The notes under the pieces: generated by a model
What the model saw: only the letters and a program-made list of their open reading frames with translations
The model's database searches: none
Told to the model about the DNA's origin: nothing
Shown here: positions 44,601-52,831 of the stretch, in pieces
Position numbering within the stretch: the first letter of the stretch is position 1
Layout: the number at the start of each line of letters is the position of its first letter
Origin: Aurantibacter_A sp965215845
GTDB lineage: Bacteria > Bacteroidota > Bacteroidia > Flavobacteriales > Flavobacteriaceae
Length of the DNA: 64,000 bases
Assembly (NCBI GenBank): GCA_965215845.1
Contig: CBDCEL010000004.1
Location: 2,852,001 to 2,916,000 of the forward strand
Direction: 5' to 3'
Made by a program: the position numbers and the translations under genes

Positions 44601-46105
44601 GGCGAACGAAACTTCAAAGCAGTCTAGGTGCCTACATCGTTTATGAACACGATGCCTTTGGAAACTTGGCCCATCTAAAGGCCAATCACAATGAGACCAG
44701 TTGGGAGGCCAATTACAGATACGATAGCTTAGGTTTTGAACTCGAACGGCATTTGCCCGGTAATTTGACGCAAAACTTTGACTACGATGCCGTCGGCCGA
44801 TTGACAGAACAACAAACGCTTAAGGCCAGGAAAAGAAAACACCAACGCAGATATACCTGGGGTATTAATGACCGACTGCACAAAGTAGATGACAGCACTT
44901 TTGGTACAACCAAATACAGTTATACATCGACAGGGCACTTGAGTCATACCCAATTTACCGAAGGTTCCGAACAGTTTAGAACACCCGATGGAGTAGGTAA
45001 TTTATATGAAACCCCAGACCAAACCGATCGCGACTATAGTATGGGCGGTCGCTTGGAAAAGAAAGGTAGTTGGCGTTACAAATACGATGAGGACGGCTTT
45101 CTCATCGAAAAGTATAAGGAAGGTGGCGGACTCTTTAAAAAACGAAAAGACTATTGGAAATACGAATGGAACAGCGCAGGCATGTTACAAACGGTAACCC
45201 GCCCCGATAGGGCGCAGGTACGTTTTACATACGATGCTCTGGGCAGAAGGCTGAGCAAGACCTTTAAGAACACGGTCACCAAATGGTTATGGGATGGCAA
45301 TGTACCCCTGCACGAATGGAAGGAGACTTTAAAAGGAGTTGCCTTAAGCGGCAGCTCGGTCTCCGATGACGGTACGATTACCTGGGTATTCGTTGAGGCC
45401 AGCTTTATACCCGCCGCGAAACTAAAAGGCGCCAAAAAATATAGTATCTTAACAGACCACTTAGGTACGCCCACCAATATGCTTAACGGAGCAGGCGACA
45501 CCATTTGGGAACGTTCTTTAGACAGTTTTGGTAGGACTAAATATGGTGATAACGGTTCATGTCCTTTTTTATACCAAGGGCAATATTATGATGAAGAGAT
45601 AGGGCTGGCCTATAATCGGTTTAGGTATTATGATCCTGAGGAGGGACGATATATCAGTCAGGATCCGATTGGGCTTGATTCAGGTGAATTTGGTTTTTAT
45701 AATTATGTACACAATCCAAATAGTTGGGTAGATATTATAGGATTGCATTGGGCAAGTGGTACTTTCACAGATGCAGAAGGTAATTCAACCAATTTAGGAA
45801 GCTTTCAGTCTTCTGGTTCACTCCATAGTGAACCTCAGGTATTAGATGCATTAGGGAATTCAAATATTGAGGGAGGTCATCTTACTATTACTTCATTGGG
45901 TCCGAATGGTGATGGAACATTTGCTTATCGTTCAGGAACTCGGAAAGATGGAAGTAGATATTCATATCTAGCTGGCCCATTAAAACCATGTCCAGATTGT
46001 GATCAATTGTTAGATGATTTTGCACGAAGAAGGGGAATAACAATAGACTATGAATGGACAGATAAAAAAGGCAATAATCATACAAAATCCTATGGAAAGA
46101 AATAA
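41636..46105 (+). CDS. Rhs effector with PAAR-like N-terminus and deaminase-fold C-terminal toxin
   Basis: A 1489-aa polymorphic toxin. Residues 1-~350 contain two hydrophobic regions and a PAAR-like part (IPPPPPPPQPE; HFPMGASFCPVATASI) that would cap VgrG. The DUF6531-type entry is HPVDVASGMFFTDEEDF, followed by many YD repeats and the Rhs core end RYYDPEEGRYISQDPIGLD (ending ~1348). The toxin tip (~1372-1489) has HSE (His1397, Glu1399) and PCPDC (Cys1452, Cys1455), the zinc-binding signature of the cytidine-deaminase superfamily. It probably deaminates nucleotides or nucleic acid in target cells. The toxin coding region is visibly AT-richer than the core. Confidence 0.85.
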   Translation: MDTSYYDSVSQQISLNTMRQLEGIADMQKRRERISANENLSESTRMTATALNLVDSGIQTFGAVMGMAQNLTEAAILPALGALGMQGMACLPITKQMDPVIGIDVHLVMIPPSPSPIPMPHPYIGMLFRAKDFLAAAVASFIPPPPPPPQPENPDAPTDAEQSAMNVNQAITIGHTVATMAVAMIGATVKIGGFIPRVVAGTPTKSIPHFPMGASFCPVATASIEKNKGHALLGSLLALADNDPVAGGTVHLHNNCCDIGIPSPHTFRKSKNTDDDTKFKLQTFLPTGIVTPIPTGKSVLTNPVPAPFNPMALLLRAAKGAFGRLFAKLGHGAINKLIKCDALRNRLHTRLCKLTGHPVDVASGMFFTDEEDFNLNGPIPLSFERKWYCISDYKGPLGNGWHHNYDIGIVVDPNENNITLRMQDGRPIAFRMPRIDAPTFRKTERLEMRVNEQGEYYVWNIDEDLYYYFTDTKYDGVQLLRSIVNANSFSIRFMYGDKGNLTQIVDSAHRILKVQNDSAGRILQITTAHPVKKGETLALASYVYDSRGNMVQQTNAVGDSMYFEYEGDLMVKETWRNGMNWFFRYDGKKIGARCIHTWGDGNIYNHKLTFFEGLTKVENSLGHVTEYYHKDGLVYKQIDPNGAEHRWLYDKDNQLLSETDPMGNAHLYSYDDFGNKTQLIDPNGAVVETEFHLKGPHPHLPMEATDANGGVWKWSYDEQGNVIERTNPMGATSTMAYKDGLLQTVTDALGNPTLLWYDDQYNIKEVNDVQGNRTFYNYDGLGRCTRIVNPKGAKQHRAFDLIGRAIKVDDFDGNQIELLYDGIDNLVRYKDSQQKVDYSYRGLWKLTRRTDQRGTTYYQYNTEEQLTQIINEKGEPYTFSLDEAGQVLQEQGFDEGIKKYKLDAAGRVLEMTKASGKKVRYDYDNAGRITEIDYGEDDIHTFEYDPAGQLLKAINKDAEVVFTRNTLGLIIKEEVNGEAIENEYNALGRRTKLQSSLGAYIVYEHDAFGNLAHLKANHNETSWEANYRYDSLGFELERHLPGNLTQNFDYDAVGRLTEQQTLKARKRKHQRRYTWGINDRLHKVDDSTFGTTKYSYTSTGHLSHTQFTEGSEQFRTPDGVGNLYETPDQTDRDYSMGGRLEKKGSWRYKYDEDGFLIEKYKEGGGLFKKRKDYWKYEWNSAGMLQTVTRPDRAQVRFTYDALGRRLSKTFKNTVTKWLWDGNVPLHEWKETLKGVALSGSSVSDDGTITWVFVEASFIPAAKLKGAKKYSILTDHLGTPTNMLNGAGDTIWERSLDSFGRTKYGDNGSCPFLYQGQYYDEEIGLAYNRFRYYDPEEGRYISQDPIGLDSGEFGFYNYVHNPNSWVDIIGLHWASGTFTDAEGNSTNLGSFQSSGSLHSEPQVLDALGNSNIEGGHLTITSLGPNGDGTFAYRSGTRKDGSRYSYLAGPLKPCPDCDQLLDDFARRRGITIDYEWTDKKGNNHTKSYGKK

Positions 46106-46745
46106 CCAAAACGTTAGCCAAAGTATTGTTCGGAGGTTTAGTAAAAAAAGTTGGATGATTATTCCAATTAATGGTCATTCTGAAGTTATTGAACAACTCA
46201 AGCTAAATCTTATATCTGACACTTATAAATTAGATCAACCAATAGAATATGAATGGAATCCAGAATTAAATGTAAGCGAAAATACCATAATAAGAAATAT
46301 TGATAAGGTTATTGCATACACTGTATCTGAAAAGTGGTGTTTATTCGAAAGTAAAATTTTATACTATATTCCAGATATAATAGGCAAACTTCTCTCAAAA
46401 AACCGGCATTTATATATCTTTCATATAGATGTTTGGACAGAGGCCATGAGGTATTCTTTCTATTATAACGGGGTTAAACAAAGGTCATACGAGTACAAAG
46501 TGGTAGATAATAAAGCCATCATCCATGAAGAAGGGGAAATTCTTGATTTTGAGGAGGTTACTTTATCAAGTATGGACTTGTCATTAGATAATGAATACTT
46601 GTTATACCCTCTGTTAATAATGAATTATTTTGGAGTTAAATTTGAGAATCTTGAAAAAGCGATTGACAAAAACACAAGGCTATATTGCATAGAAAATAAG
46701 TTTGTAAAACATGCAAAGGAAGTAGCATTATATGACCTCAAATAG
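46092..46745 (+). CDS. Predicted immunity protein to the Rhs deaminase toxin
   Basis: A 217-aa cytoplasmic protein. The start is set at ATG 46092 (MERNNQNVSQSIVRRFSKK), which overlaps the Rhs end by 14 nt; an ATG at 46050 is possible. No family was recognised. It is rich in Tyr, Asn, Ile and Lys (YYIPDIIGKLLSKNRHLYIF) and strongly AT-biased compared with the locus. Position directly after the toxin tip, out of frame and overlapping, is the usual place for an antitoxic immunity protein. Confidence 0.7.
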   Translation: MERNNQNVSQSIVRRFSKKSWMIIPINGHSEVIEQLKLNLISDTYKLDQPIEYEWNPELNVSENTIIRNIDKVIAYTVSEKWCLFESKILYYIPDIIGKLLSKNRHLYIFHIDVWTEAMRYSFYYNGVKQRSYEYKVVDNKAIIHEEGEILDFEEVTLSSMDLSLDNEYLLYPLLIMNYFGVKFENLEKAIDKNTRLYCIENKFVKHAKEVALYDLK

Positions 46746-46992
46746 TCTCCCTCGCCGGCGTGAGTTTCCAACCTGCTATTTCAGGTAGAGAAGTCGTCGC
46801 AGCTTAGGGTAATCTGTCGATATTGTTTCGCCAGAGTACGGTTTAAAGGGCCGGGTGAAGAGGAACCCACGAGCGGGCCCGGCAAAAATTTCTCGCTCCA
46901 CTTCATTCAATTTGGGAATGACTCCTTAAGTCATTAAAAGGGCGTCTCAGGCATAGCGACTGGCGACAATGATTCTAGTTCAAGGTACGAAA

Positions 46993-47039
46993 CCGGCTAT
47001 GCGAAGTTTCAAACTTCGCACAAGCCGGAATCTTTTTTT
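46993..47039 (+). terminator. Long-stem terminator after the immunity gene
   Basis: CCGGCT/AGCCGG and TGCGAAGTTT/AAACTTCGCA pair into a ~16-bp near-perfect stem (46993-47028), followed by a T-rich run. It probably ends the hcp-vgrG-Rhs transcript. Confidence 0.7.
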
Positions 47040-47092
47040 CAGGCTACCGGTTTGTAAAAACCAAAAGTTAGACCCCGGGAATTCCTTCGATG

Positions 47093-47213
47093 TCATTCCG
47101 ACGGGCTCCTGGTCAAAACGACGAGACGACGAGGAATCCACAATCGGGCCAGATAGAGATTCCTCGTCTGTTCGGCAGGCGGGCTCACTTCAGTCTGTTA
47201 CGTTTCGGAATGA
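47093..47213. repeat. Imperfect palindromic intergenic repeat
   Basis: TCATTCCGA (47093-47101) pairs with TCGGAATGA (47205-47213), and GACGAGGAATC (47128-47138) pairs with GATTCCTCGTC (47158-47168). The TCATTCCG...GAGGAATC unit is of a kind often seen as dispersed intergenic repeats in Bacteroidota. A diverged extra half (GTCGTTCCG...GAGAAATCC) lies at 47231-47263. Confidence 0.6.
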
Positions 47214-47434
47214 TAAAAAGGAATTCGAGTGTCGTTCCGCGGGAGCAAGGCGAACGAGAAATCCCTATTTTCGGAGACTCCAATTATGTATAAATACCCG
47301 TTTCCGACAGTTCCCTCAAAAACAGACATGTGACCGATGATCCACTAAGTAATAATTGGGAGATTCAAGTTGGCCTGTCCTATGAAGCTTGCCCTTAACA
47401 GCAATTGGCAATCCAATACTAATTTTGAATTTTC

Positions 47435-48409
47435 CTACCGATAAAAGTCATGTGATAATACTACAGAAAACGCTTCGGCGATTGCTGCCAATTTCATGGC
47501 CTGGGTATATCTGGCAGTTCTCAATCCAATCGATATTTCATGTATTGCCCGATTTTGCCAATATGGGATATCATTACGTCTTGTCCTGGAATTTTCCTCC
47601 CTTGCTAATTTTCGGAGTAATCTCTTATCATTTATTTTGAGAAGCTTATCTCTTATGAATGTTTCATTCCAAATTTTGGAAACTTGGTTCGGATGCATGT
47701 TAAGTAGTCTGAACAATGTTAGTAAACTATTTCGACCACCAGCTCTACTGCTTTGCCAGTCTGAACCTCCCTGACCACCAAAGGTAAGTGCTCTCCAAAA
47801 GTATCGAATCAATCTGTCATTAATTGATGGGAGTTGTGATGCCAAATGAAACTCTGCCTGATGTCTAAAGTAGGCAGCAAAGACAGTATGAATATTACGC
47901 TGTCTAATGCCAATATCCGATGGGTCATCTGAGTTTGGGTCATCTCTAAAAACCTGTCTTCTGGTCCCTCTAATTAAAAATCTTGACACCCTACTTTGAA
48001 TAAAACCGCTTCCCATATTGTCTAATCCACTTCCCCCAAAATTCCGGATATATCGACTCCTGCCTCTTCTAAAATAGCGATTTCTTCTGGGCACCCTGTT
48101 TTGCTGTGCCAAAGGAAGCCCAGTTTCTCTTAATCCAATTAAAAATGCAAGTACTCTAGTTTCAGAAGAAAAAGTGATATTGGGTCTGGTGCCTGGTAGT
48201 ATGTTGGCAAATATTTCTATTACATTGTCAGCACCTATAATTTCAATATGACGTATGAATCTGTTTTGGCAATATTCCCTTATGGGTAAATAGATCAATG
48301 GGTCGTCATATTCCCTATTATGAGAGGTTATAGTATCAAAGACTCTAGAATTGTTAAACCTACACGCTAAGGTCTCCGAATCGTTCAACATTGTTTCTTT
48401 CCAAATCAT
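47435..48409 (-). CDS. AT-rich orphan protein (324 aa) downstream of tssC
   Basis: No family was recognised. The protein is soluble, without a signal peptide, and Arg-rich in its middle (RNRYFRRGRSRYIR; VSRFLIRGTRRQVFR). A Gly-rich turn follows (ALTFGGQGGSDWQSSRAGG) and the C-terminus is helical (LRTARYTQAMKLAAIAEAF). It is codirectional with tssH-tssB-tssC and 54 nt after tssC but markedly more AT-rich, which suggests a recently acquired effector or accessory gene. The start could also be ATG at 48391. Confidence 0.55.
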   Translation of the reverse strand: MIWKETMLNDSETLACRFNNSRVFDTITSHNREYDDPLIYLPIREYCQNRFIRHIEIIGADNVIEIFANILPGTRPNITFSSETRVLAFLIGLRETGLPLAQQNRVPRRNRYFRRGRSRYIRNFGGSGLDNMGSGFIQSRVSRFLIRGTRRQVFRDDPNSDDPSDIGIRQRNIHTVFAAYFRHQAEFHLASQLPSINDRLIRYFWRALTFGGQGGSDWQSSRAGGRNSLLTLFRLLNMHPNQVSKIWNETFIRDKLLKINDKRLLRKLAREENSRTRRNDIPYWQNRAIHEISIGLRTARYTQAMKLAAIAEAFSVVLSHDFYR

Positions 48410-48463
48410 CTTGACAAATTGAATTTATTTGGCTCAGTTCAGTTGTTTGTCAGATTCGCTTAC

Positions 48464-49810
48464 CTACTGCTGCTCATATTCCGAATCCCATTCATTGCCG
48501 TCATCGCCTTTTTGCCCTTCCATTTTGATCATAAAGTTTTTGGCCGGGAAATAGGGTTTCATATGGATATCGAGATGCACCTTGTCTTTTTGAACGGGAT
48601 CTTGCTCAAAGCGTTTGATCGAGAAATCTTCGATCAGCTTGTCCGGTCCGGTAATGCCATCGAGGAATTTTACAATCTGGCCCATCAATTCCTTACGGGT
48701 ACGGGCATTGAAGTTTTCAAAGGCCCTTCGGTTAAGGAAGTCCATCAACACTTTGGTCACATAATCGAATACGCGTACCACTGAATAGGTCTGCAACCCT
48801 AGGTTATCACCATTGAACAATGTCTTTGCCGAGAAGGCCATTACCTTACCGTACTCGTTGACCATGGGAATCAATCCCAGTTTTTCGATTTGTGCGATAT
48901 CACTTTTCTTCAAATCAAAGCGTACTCCATCGACCTCGTTCATGCCACCGAATTTTTTACCGGCAGTCACCTGTGACATCAGGGTTTTGTACACCTTACC
49001 GGCCAGGGCTCCCGAGGGCGGCACGAACAAATCGTCTTGCTCGCCTACCTCATCATGCTTACCGCGGCCGACAAGCCAGTTGCAAGACATCATGACATTG
49101 GAGCGGTATTTATCACCACCGGTAAGGTTGGCGGCTTCGAACATTTCCATCACATCATCGGGTTCATCGAGATGCTCAAAATCGGTGACCAGCATTACTT
49201 TGTTCTCGTGGGCGATCTTGGCCCATTTCTCCAATACCTTATTGAATCCCAAATATCCTGGGATGACCAACAGACTATAGTTTTCCCGTAAATCCAACCG
49301 ATCAAAATTATCGGTAAGCTCGGCATTGATCGCATCGATAAAACGGGTATTGTCCAAATCTTTCATTTGCTCCAATTCCGCATTGACGATGGAGATGTTC
49401 TTGACCTTCTCCGATTCAGAATTTTTGTAGAACAGAGCTACGGACCGGTACGAACGTTCCAAGTCGCGTGTCGAATCGATGGCCTTGCCCAAGTTCTTGT
49501 TCAGAGACTCATGGGCCGCCTGCGCACTTTTTTCACATTCCTCGACCATCTCAACGATTTGATCTGAACCCGAAAGCACCTTCGACCAAATTTCCAAAGT
49601 CTTTTTAAGGGTTTCACGCTCTTCCTTTTTGCTCATTTCGGTCAAGAAAATGCGTTTTCTTGCCTTTCGTTCCGGGTTCATGTTCTGAACGCCTTCGACA
49701 CAGGCCTCTAGCAAATCGAACCCTCCAAATTTGACGAGTTTGTCACTGCTTTCCTGTAGAAATACTGCCGGATTCTCCACTGGAGAAAATTCTTGCGCTG
49801 TAGTTGCCAT
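48464..49810 (-). CDS. tssC: Type VI secretion sheath large subunit TssC
   Basis: A 448-aa TssC of the Bacteroidota form. It shows LERSYRSVALFYKNSESEKV, then DNFDRLDLRENYSLLVIPGY and FVPPSGALAGKVYKTLMSQ, with FFxRRAFENFNARTRKELMG-type stretches. It assembles with TssB into the contractile sheath around the Hcp tube. It lies 6 nt after tssB. Confidence 0.93.
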   Translation of the reverse strand: MATTAQEFSPVENPAVFLQESSDKLVKFGGFDLLEACVEGVQNMNPERKARKRIFLTEMSKKEERETLKKTLEIWSKVLSGSDQIVEMVEECEKSAQAAHESLNKNLGKAIDSTRDLERSYRSVALFYKNSESEKVKNISIVNAELEQMKDLDNTRFIDAINAELTDNFDRLDLRENYSLLVIPGYLGFNKVLEKWAKIAHENKVMLVTDFEHLDEPDDVMEMFEAANLTGGDKYRSNVMMSCNWLVGRGKHDEVGEQDDLFVPPSGALAGKVYKTLMSQVTAGKKFGGMNEVDGVRFDLKKSDIAQIEKLGLIPMVNEYGKVMAFSAKTLFNGDNLGLQTYSVVRVFDYVTKVLMDFLNRRAFENFNARTRKELMGQIVKFLDGITGPDKLIEDFSIKRFEQDPVQKDKVHLDIHMKPYFPAKNFMIKMEGQKGDDGNEWDSEYEQQ

Positions 49811-49816
49811 AACGTT

Positions 49817-50266
49817 TTATTTATTTTCTTCTATTTCGGTTAATAATGCACGAATAGCATCCAACAAAGCTTGCTTCGCTTCCGTATCGGCAATGGCCGT
49901 CTTTAGGATCTTGTTCGTCTTTAATTGCTTTACGACCTTTATGTATTGGTCTTTTTCCGTATCGAGGTCTTTTAAAAAACTACTTTGGCGCGTGATGCCT
50001 TTGGCCCCGAAATCACCTAGGTTCGAAAACTTGAGCATTTCCTTTTTTCCGACCCCTTCCGAAGTTTCGAATTCCACTTCCACTTCAGGCCTGTAGTGGT
50101 CAAAAACTTCCTCAATGGTTTTCAGTCCGGTTTGCACGACCGGCTTTATGGCCGGGTCATTGGTCAGTTTTTCGACCAATAGGGTCCTATTTCTTGGAAT
50201 ATCGGCAAATGCCTCATTGGCATCCAATTTGACTTCCGTTCCTCCGATTCCGTATGTATCGCTCAT
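49817..50266 (-). CDS. tssB: Type VI secretion sheath small subunit TssB
   Basis: A 149-aa TssB. It has IGGTEVKLDANEAFADIPRN, VQTGLKTIEEVFDHYRPEVE and FSNLGDFGAKGITRQSSFLK, the last being the conserved R/Q-S-x-F-L-x-D. The length is normal. Sheath partner of TssC; 11 nt after the tssH stop. Confidence 0.93.
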   Translation of the reverse strand: MSDTYGIGGTEVKLDANEAFADIPRNRTLLVEKLTNDPAIKPVVQTGLKTIEEVFDHYRPEVEVEFETSEGVGKKEMLKFSNLGDFGAKGITRQSSFLKDLDTEKDQYIKVVKQLKTNKILKTAIADTEAKQALLDAIRALLTEIEENK

Positions 50267-50277
50267 AACTTTGAGTT

Positions 50278-52800
50278 TTAGGTTACTAATTCCTTATGTC
50301 TATTTTTCTCTTTTTTTGCTTTGGCAATGTCCCATTTAAGGTTTCCATCTGGGTCAAGCTTTAGTTTGATTTTTGTACCCTTGGAGACTTTTCCGGAGAT
50401 GATCATTTTTGACAGTGGCGATCGCAGATCGCTGCGGATGACCCCTCGTAATGGACGGGCACCATATTTTGGGGTAAATCCCTTCTTGGCCAACATGGTA
50501 ATCGCCTCTTCGGAGATGTCCAGAGAAATTTCTTGTTTCTCCAAGGCCCAGTAGAGATCTTTCAACTGAATTTTGAAGATTTTGGCAATATTGTTTTCGG
50601 TAATGGGGGAGAAGGGTATTATTTCTGAAAGTCTTCCTAAAAACTCGGGCCTAAAATGATTGCCCATTCTTTCAAGTAGATCGCCCGATTTTGGAATCTC
50701 ATTTTTTCTGAAGGAATCCACAATATATTGACTACCGATATTGGAAGTAAACAAGATTACCGCATTGGAAAAATCACCTTCTTTTCCCAATCGATCATGC
50801 AATTTTCCCTCATCCAAGATTTGCAGGAAGATGTCGAATACCGAAGGGTGTGCTTTCTCAATTTCATCAAAAAGCACGATCGAATAAGGCTTCTGACGAA
50901 TTTTATTGACAAGCAAACCGCCTTCTTCATATCCCACATATCCGGGAGGTGCCCCATATAGTAGGGCCGCGGAATGCTCTTCCTTGAATTCTGACATATC
51001 AAAGCGAATGATCGAGCTTTCATCTTGAAATAAAAACTCGGCCAAGGCCTTGGCCAATTCGGTTTTTCCAGTTCCAGTCGGACCTGAAAAGAAGAACGAT
51101 CCAATGGGCAAACCCGGTTTGCTTAGGCCCGAACGTGATTCCATTACAGCTTCGGTAATGGTCCTTACCGCGTGATCCTGACCAATGACCCTTTTAATAA
51201 GTTGCTCCTCCATATGGAGCAGTCGCTCTTTTTCATCGGCTTGCAACTTACCGGTCGGGATACCTGTCTTATTGGCAATTGTTGCCGCAATATCGTTTTT
51301 GCTTACGCTTTGCTTTTCCTTTCCGGCAATCGTTTCCAAACTGCTCAAAATACCGTGCAATATTGCGAACCCTTCTTCAGGACTTCCGATGTTCTTGTAC
51401 TGATCATCTTCGCCCAGTTCGGTAAACAACAGATAGCTCAGCTTGTTTTGCATCTGGGTGTACATCCAATCTTGTTCTGCCAGTATTTTATAGGGTTGCC
51501 CGTTTTCTTTCTGTAATACTTCAAGACGTGCCTTGAGAGCTGCAATTTCGAGCAGGGAAGTCTCCAGCATGAATTTTGAGGCCGACATGGTCCTGTCGAT
51601 CAAGTCAAAGGCAGAGTCGGGCAGGCTACGTTCTTTATGATAACGTTTTGCAAGACGTATGGCCTCTGAAATGGTTTCATCTTCAATGGCCAGATGGTGA
51701 TGGTCTGTATAATGACAAATCGAATTTTTTATCATTCTATGTGCTTCTTCCTCGTTTGGTTCAGCAAGATTTACCCGTTCGAACTGCCTTGACAAGCCCT
51801 CGTCGACCTCAATGTGTTTTCTGAAAGCATCGTTGGTCGCTGTGGCAATTATGGTAACATCACCTTTTGCCAATTCTGATTTCAGAATGTTCGCCAAACC
51901 CTGGTTACCCGATTTTTTATCCGTTAGGTTTTTCAATTCGTCAATGAACAGAATAGGTTTATTGAAGTGTTTTATCTCTAGAAAGACCTTTTGAAGCCGA
52001 TCTTCGATTTCTCCCTTATATCCGGCACCTGAAACAAGGCGGATAAAATCAAGCTCGAAGACTCTCGCATCGCTGAGATGGCCCGGCATATTCTTGCCGA
52101 TGGCGGCATATGTAAATCCGTTCATCAATACTGTTTTTCCGACACCGGGATCTCCCAGGATCAACACATTGGGTTTTGATCGTCTTCCGAGAATTTCAAC
52201 GATCATTTTGATTTCTGAATCCCTTCCGGAAATATTCTCGATAGCCTTGTTTTGTGCTTGTGCCGTCTTATCAATGCAGTATTTGGACAGCGTTGAACCC
52301 GTTTTTCCATTGCTTTTTTTCGTTTTCGAGCCGGTATTTTCAGACGCTGCCGGAGGCGAGCTGCCGCCATTCAGGTCCAGATAGGTGATAATTTCGTTGG
52401 GTGTAAGCGGAAAGGTTTTCAACTGGTCGTATGAAAATCCGACTCCCGCGGTGGCCAGGGCGATCAGCAAACAATATTCGTCAACCTCTTCAAGCCCCAA
52501 TTTTAGCTTGATGTTATCGGCCTCGTAAAAAACTGTTTCGATGGTGGAATCACCTGAGGGATTTTCGGGTATTTTCACGGTTTTGGGCAGGGCTTCCAAG
52601 CGGACTTCGGCCCACTCCTCAATATAATATCCGTCTTGTCCCATGTCCTCGATAAAGGAGAGCAACCCAATATCTTTATGAAGCAATGCCTTAAGCAAGT
52701 GGGCACTGGAGTAGTGGGTATGTGAATTTTCCTTGGCAATGGCCCGTGAAATATGAACGACCTGCTTTAGGGTATCGGAAAGTGTATAATCAATCATCAT
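50278..52800 (-). CDS. tssH: T6SS sheath-recycling ATPase TssH (ClpV)
   Basis: An 840-aa AAA+ disaggregase. The N-terminal Clp_N domain (~1-150) precedes AAA module 1 with Walker A GDPGVGKT (216-223), Walker B ILFID and a sensor region (FERVNLAEP). AAA module 2 has GPTGTGKTEL, IVLFDEIEKAH and the ClpB-like D2-small domain (FTPKYGARPLRGVI). It dismantles contracted TssB-TssC sheaths in the cytoplasm for reuse. It heads tssH-tssB-tssC; an ATG one codon later is possible. Confidence 0.95.
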   Translation of the reverse strand: MMIDYTLSDTLKQVVHISRAIAKENSHTHYSSAHLLKALLHKDIGLLSFIEDMGQDGYYIEEWAEVRLEALPKTVKIPENPSGDSTIETVFYEADNIKLKLGLEEVDEYCLLIALATAGVGFSYDQLKTFPLTPNEIITYLDLNGGSSPPAASENTGSKTKKSNGKTGSTLSKYCIDKTAQAQNKAIENISGRDSEIKMIVEILGRRSKPNVLILGDPGVGKTVLMNGFTYAAIGKNMPGHLSDARVFELDFIRLVSGAGYKGEIEDRLQKVFLEIKHFNKPILFIDELKNLTDKKSGNQGLANILKSELAKGDVTIIATATNDAFRKHIEVDEGLSRQFERVNLAEPNEEEAHRMIKNSICHYTDHHHLAIEDETISEAIRLAKRYHKERSLPDSAFDLIDRTMSASKFMLETSLLEIAALKARLEVLQKENGQPYKILAEQDWMYTQMQNKLSYLLFTELGEDDQYKNIGSPEEGFAILHGILSSLETIAGKEKQSVSKNDIAATIANKTGIPTGKLQADEKERLLHMEEQLIKRVIGQDHAVRTITEAVMESRSGLSKPGLPIGSFFFSGPTGTGKTELAKALAEFLFQDESSIIRFDMSEFKEEHSAALLYGAPPGYVGYEEGGLLVNKIRQKPYSIVLFDEIEKAHPSVFDIFLQILDEGKLHDRLGKEGDFSNAVILFTSNIGSQYIVDSFRKNEIPKSGDLLERMGNHFRPEFLGRLSEIIPFSPITENNIAKIFKIQLKDLYWALEKQEISLDISEEAITMLAKKGFTPKYGARPLRGVIRSDLRSPLSKMIISGKVSKGTKIKLKLDPDGNLKWDIAKAKKEKNRHKELVT

Positions 52801-52831
52801 TAACTGTATTAAGGTGACGAACTTTGCCTAC

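Larger units (their letters stand above)
46746..47434. other. Gene-free region with a terminator and palindromic repeat
   Basis: About 690 bp between the immunity gene and the AT-rich orphan. It holds a long hairpin with T-run (46993-47039) and an imperfect palindromic repeat (47093-47213) with a partial second copy to ~47263. No credible gene is seen. Confidence 0.6.

Noticed and set aside
46969..47340. Open frames in the region after the immunity gene
   Set aside because: They read through the long terminator hairpin and the palindromic repeat, and give low-complexity Arg-rich peptides.
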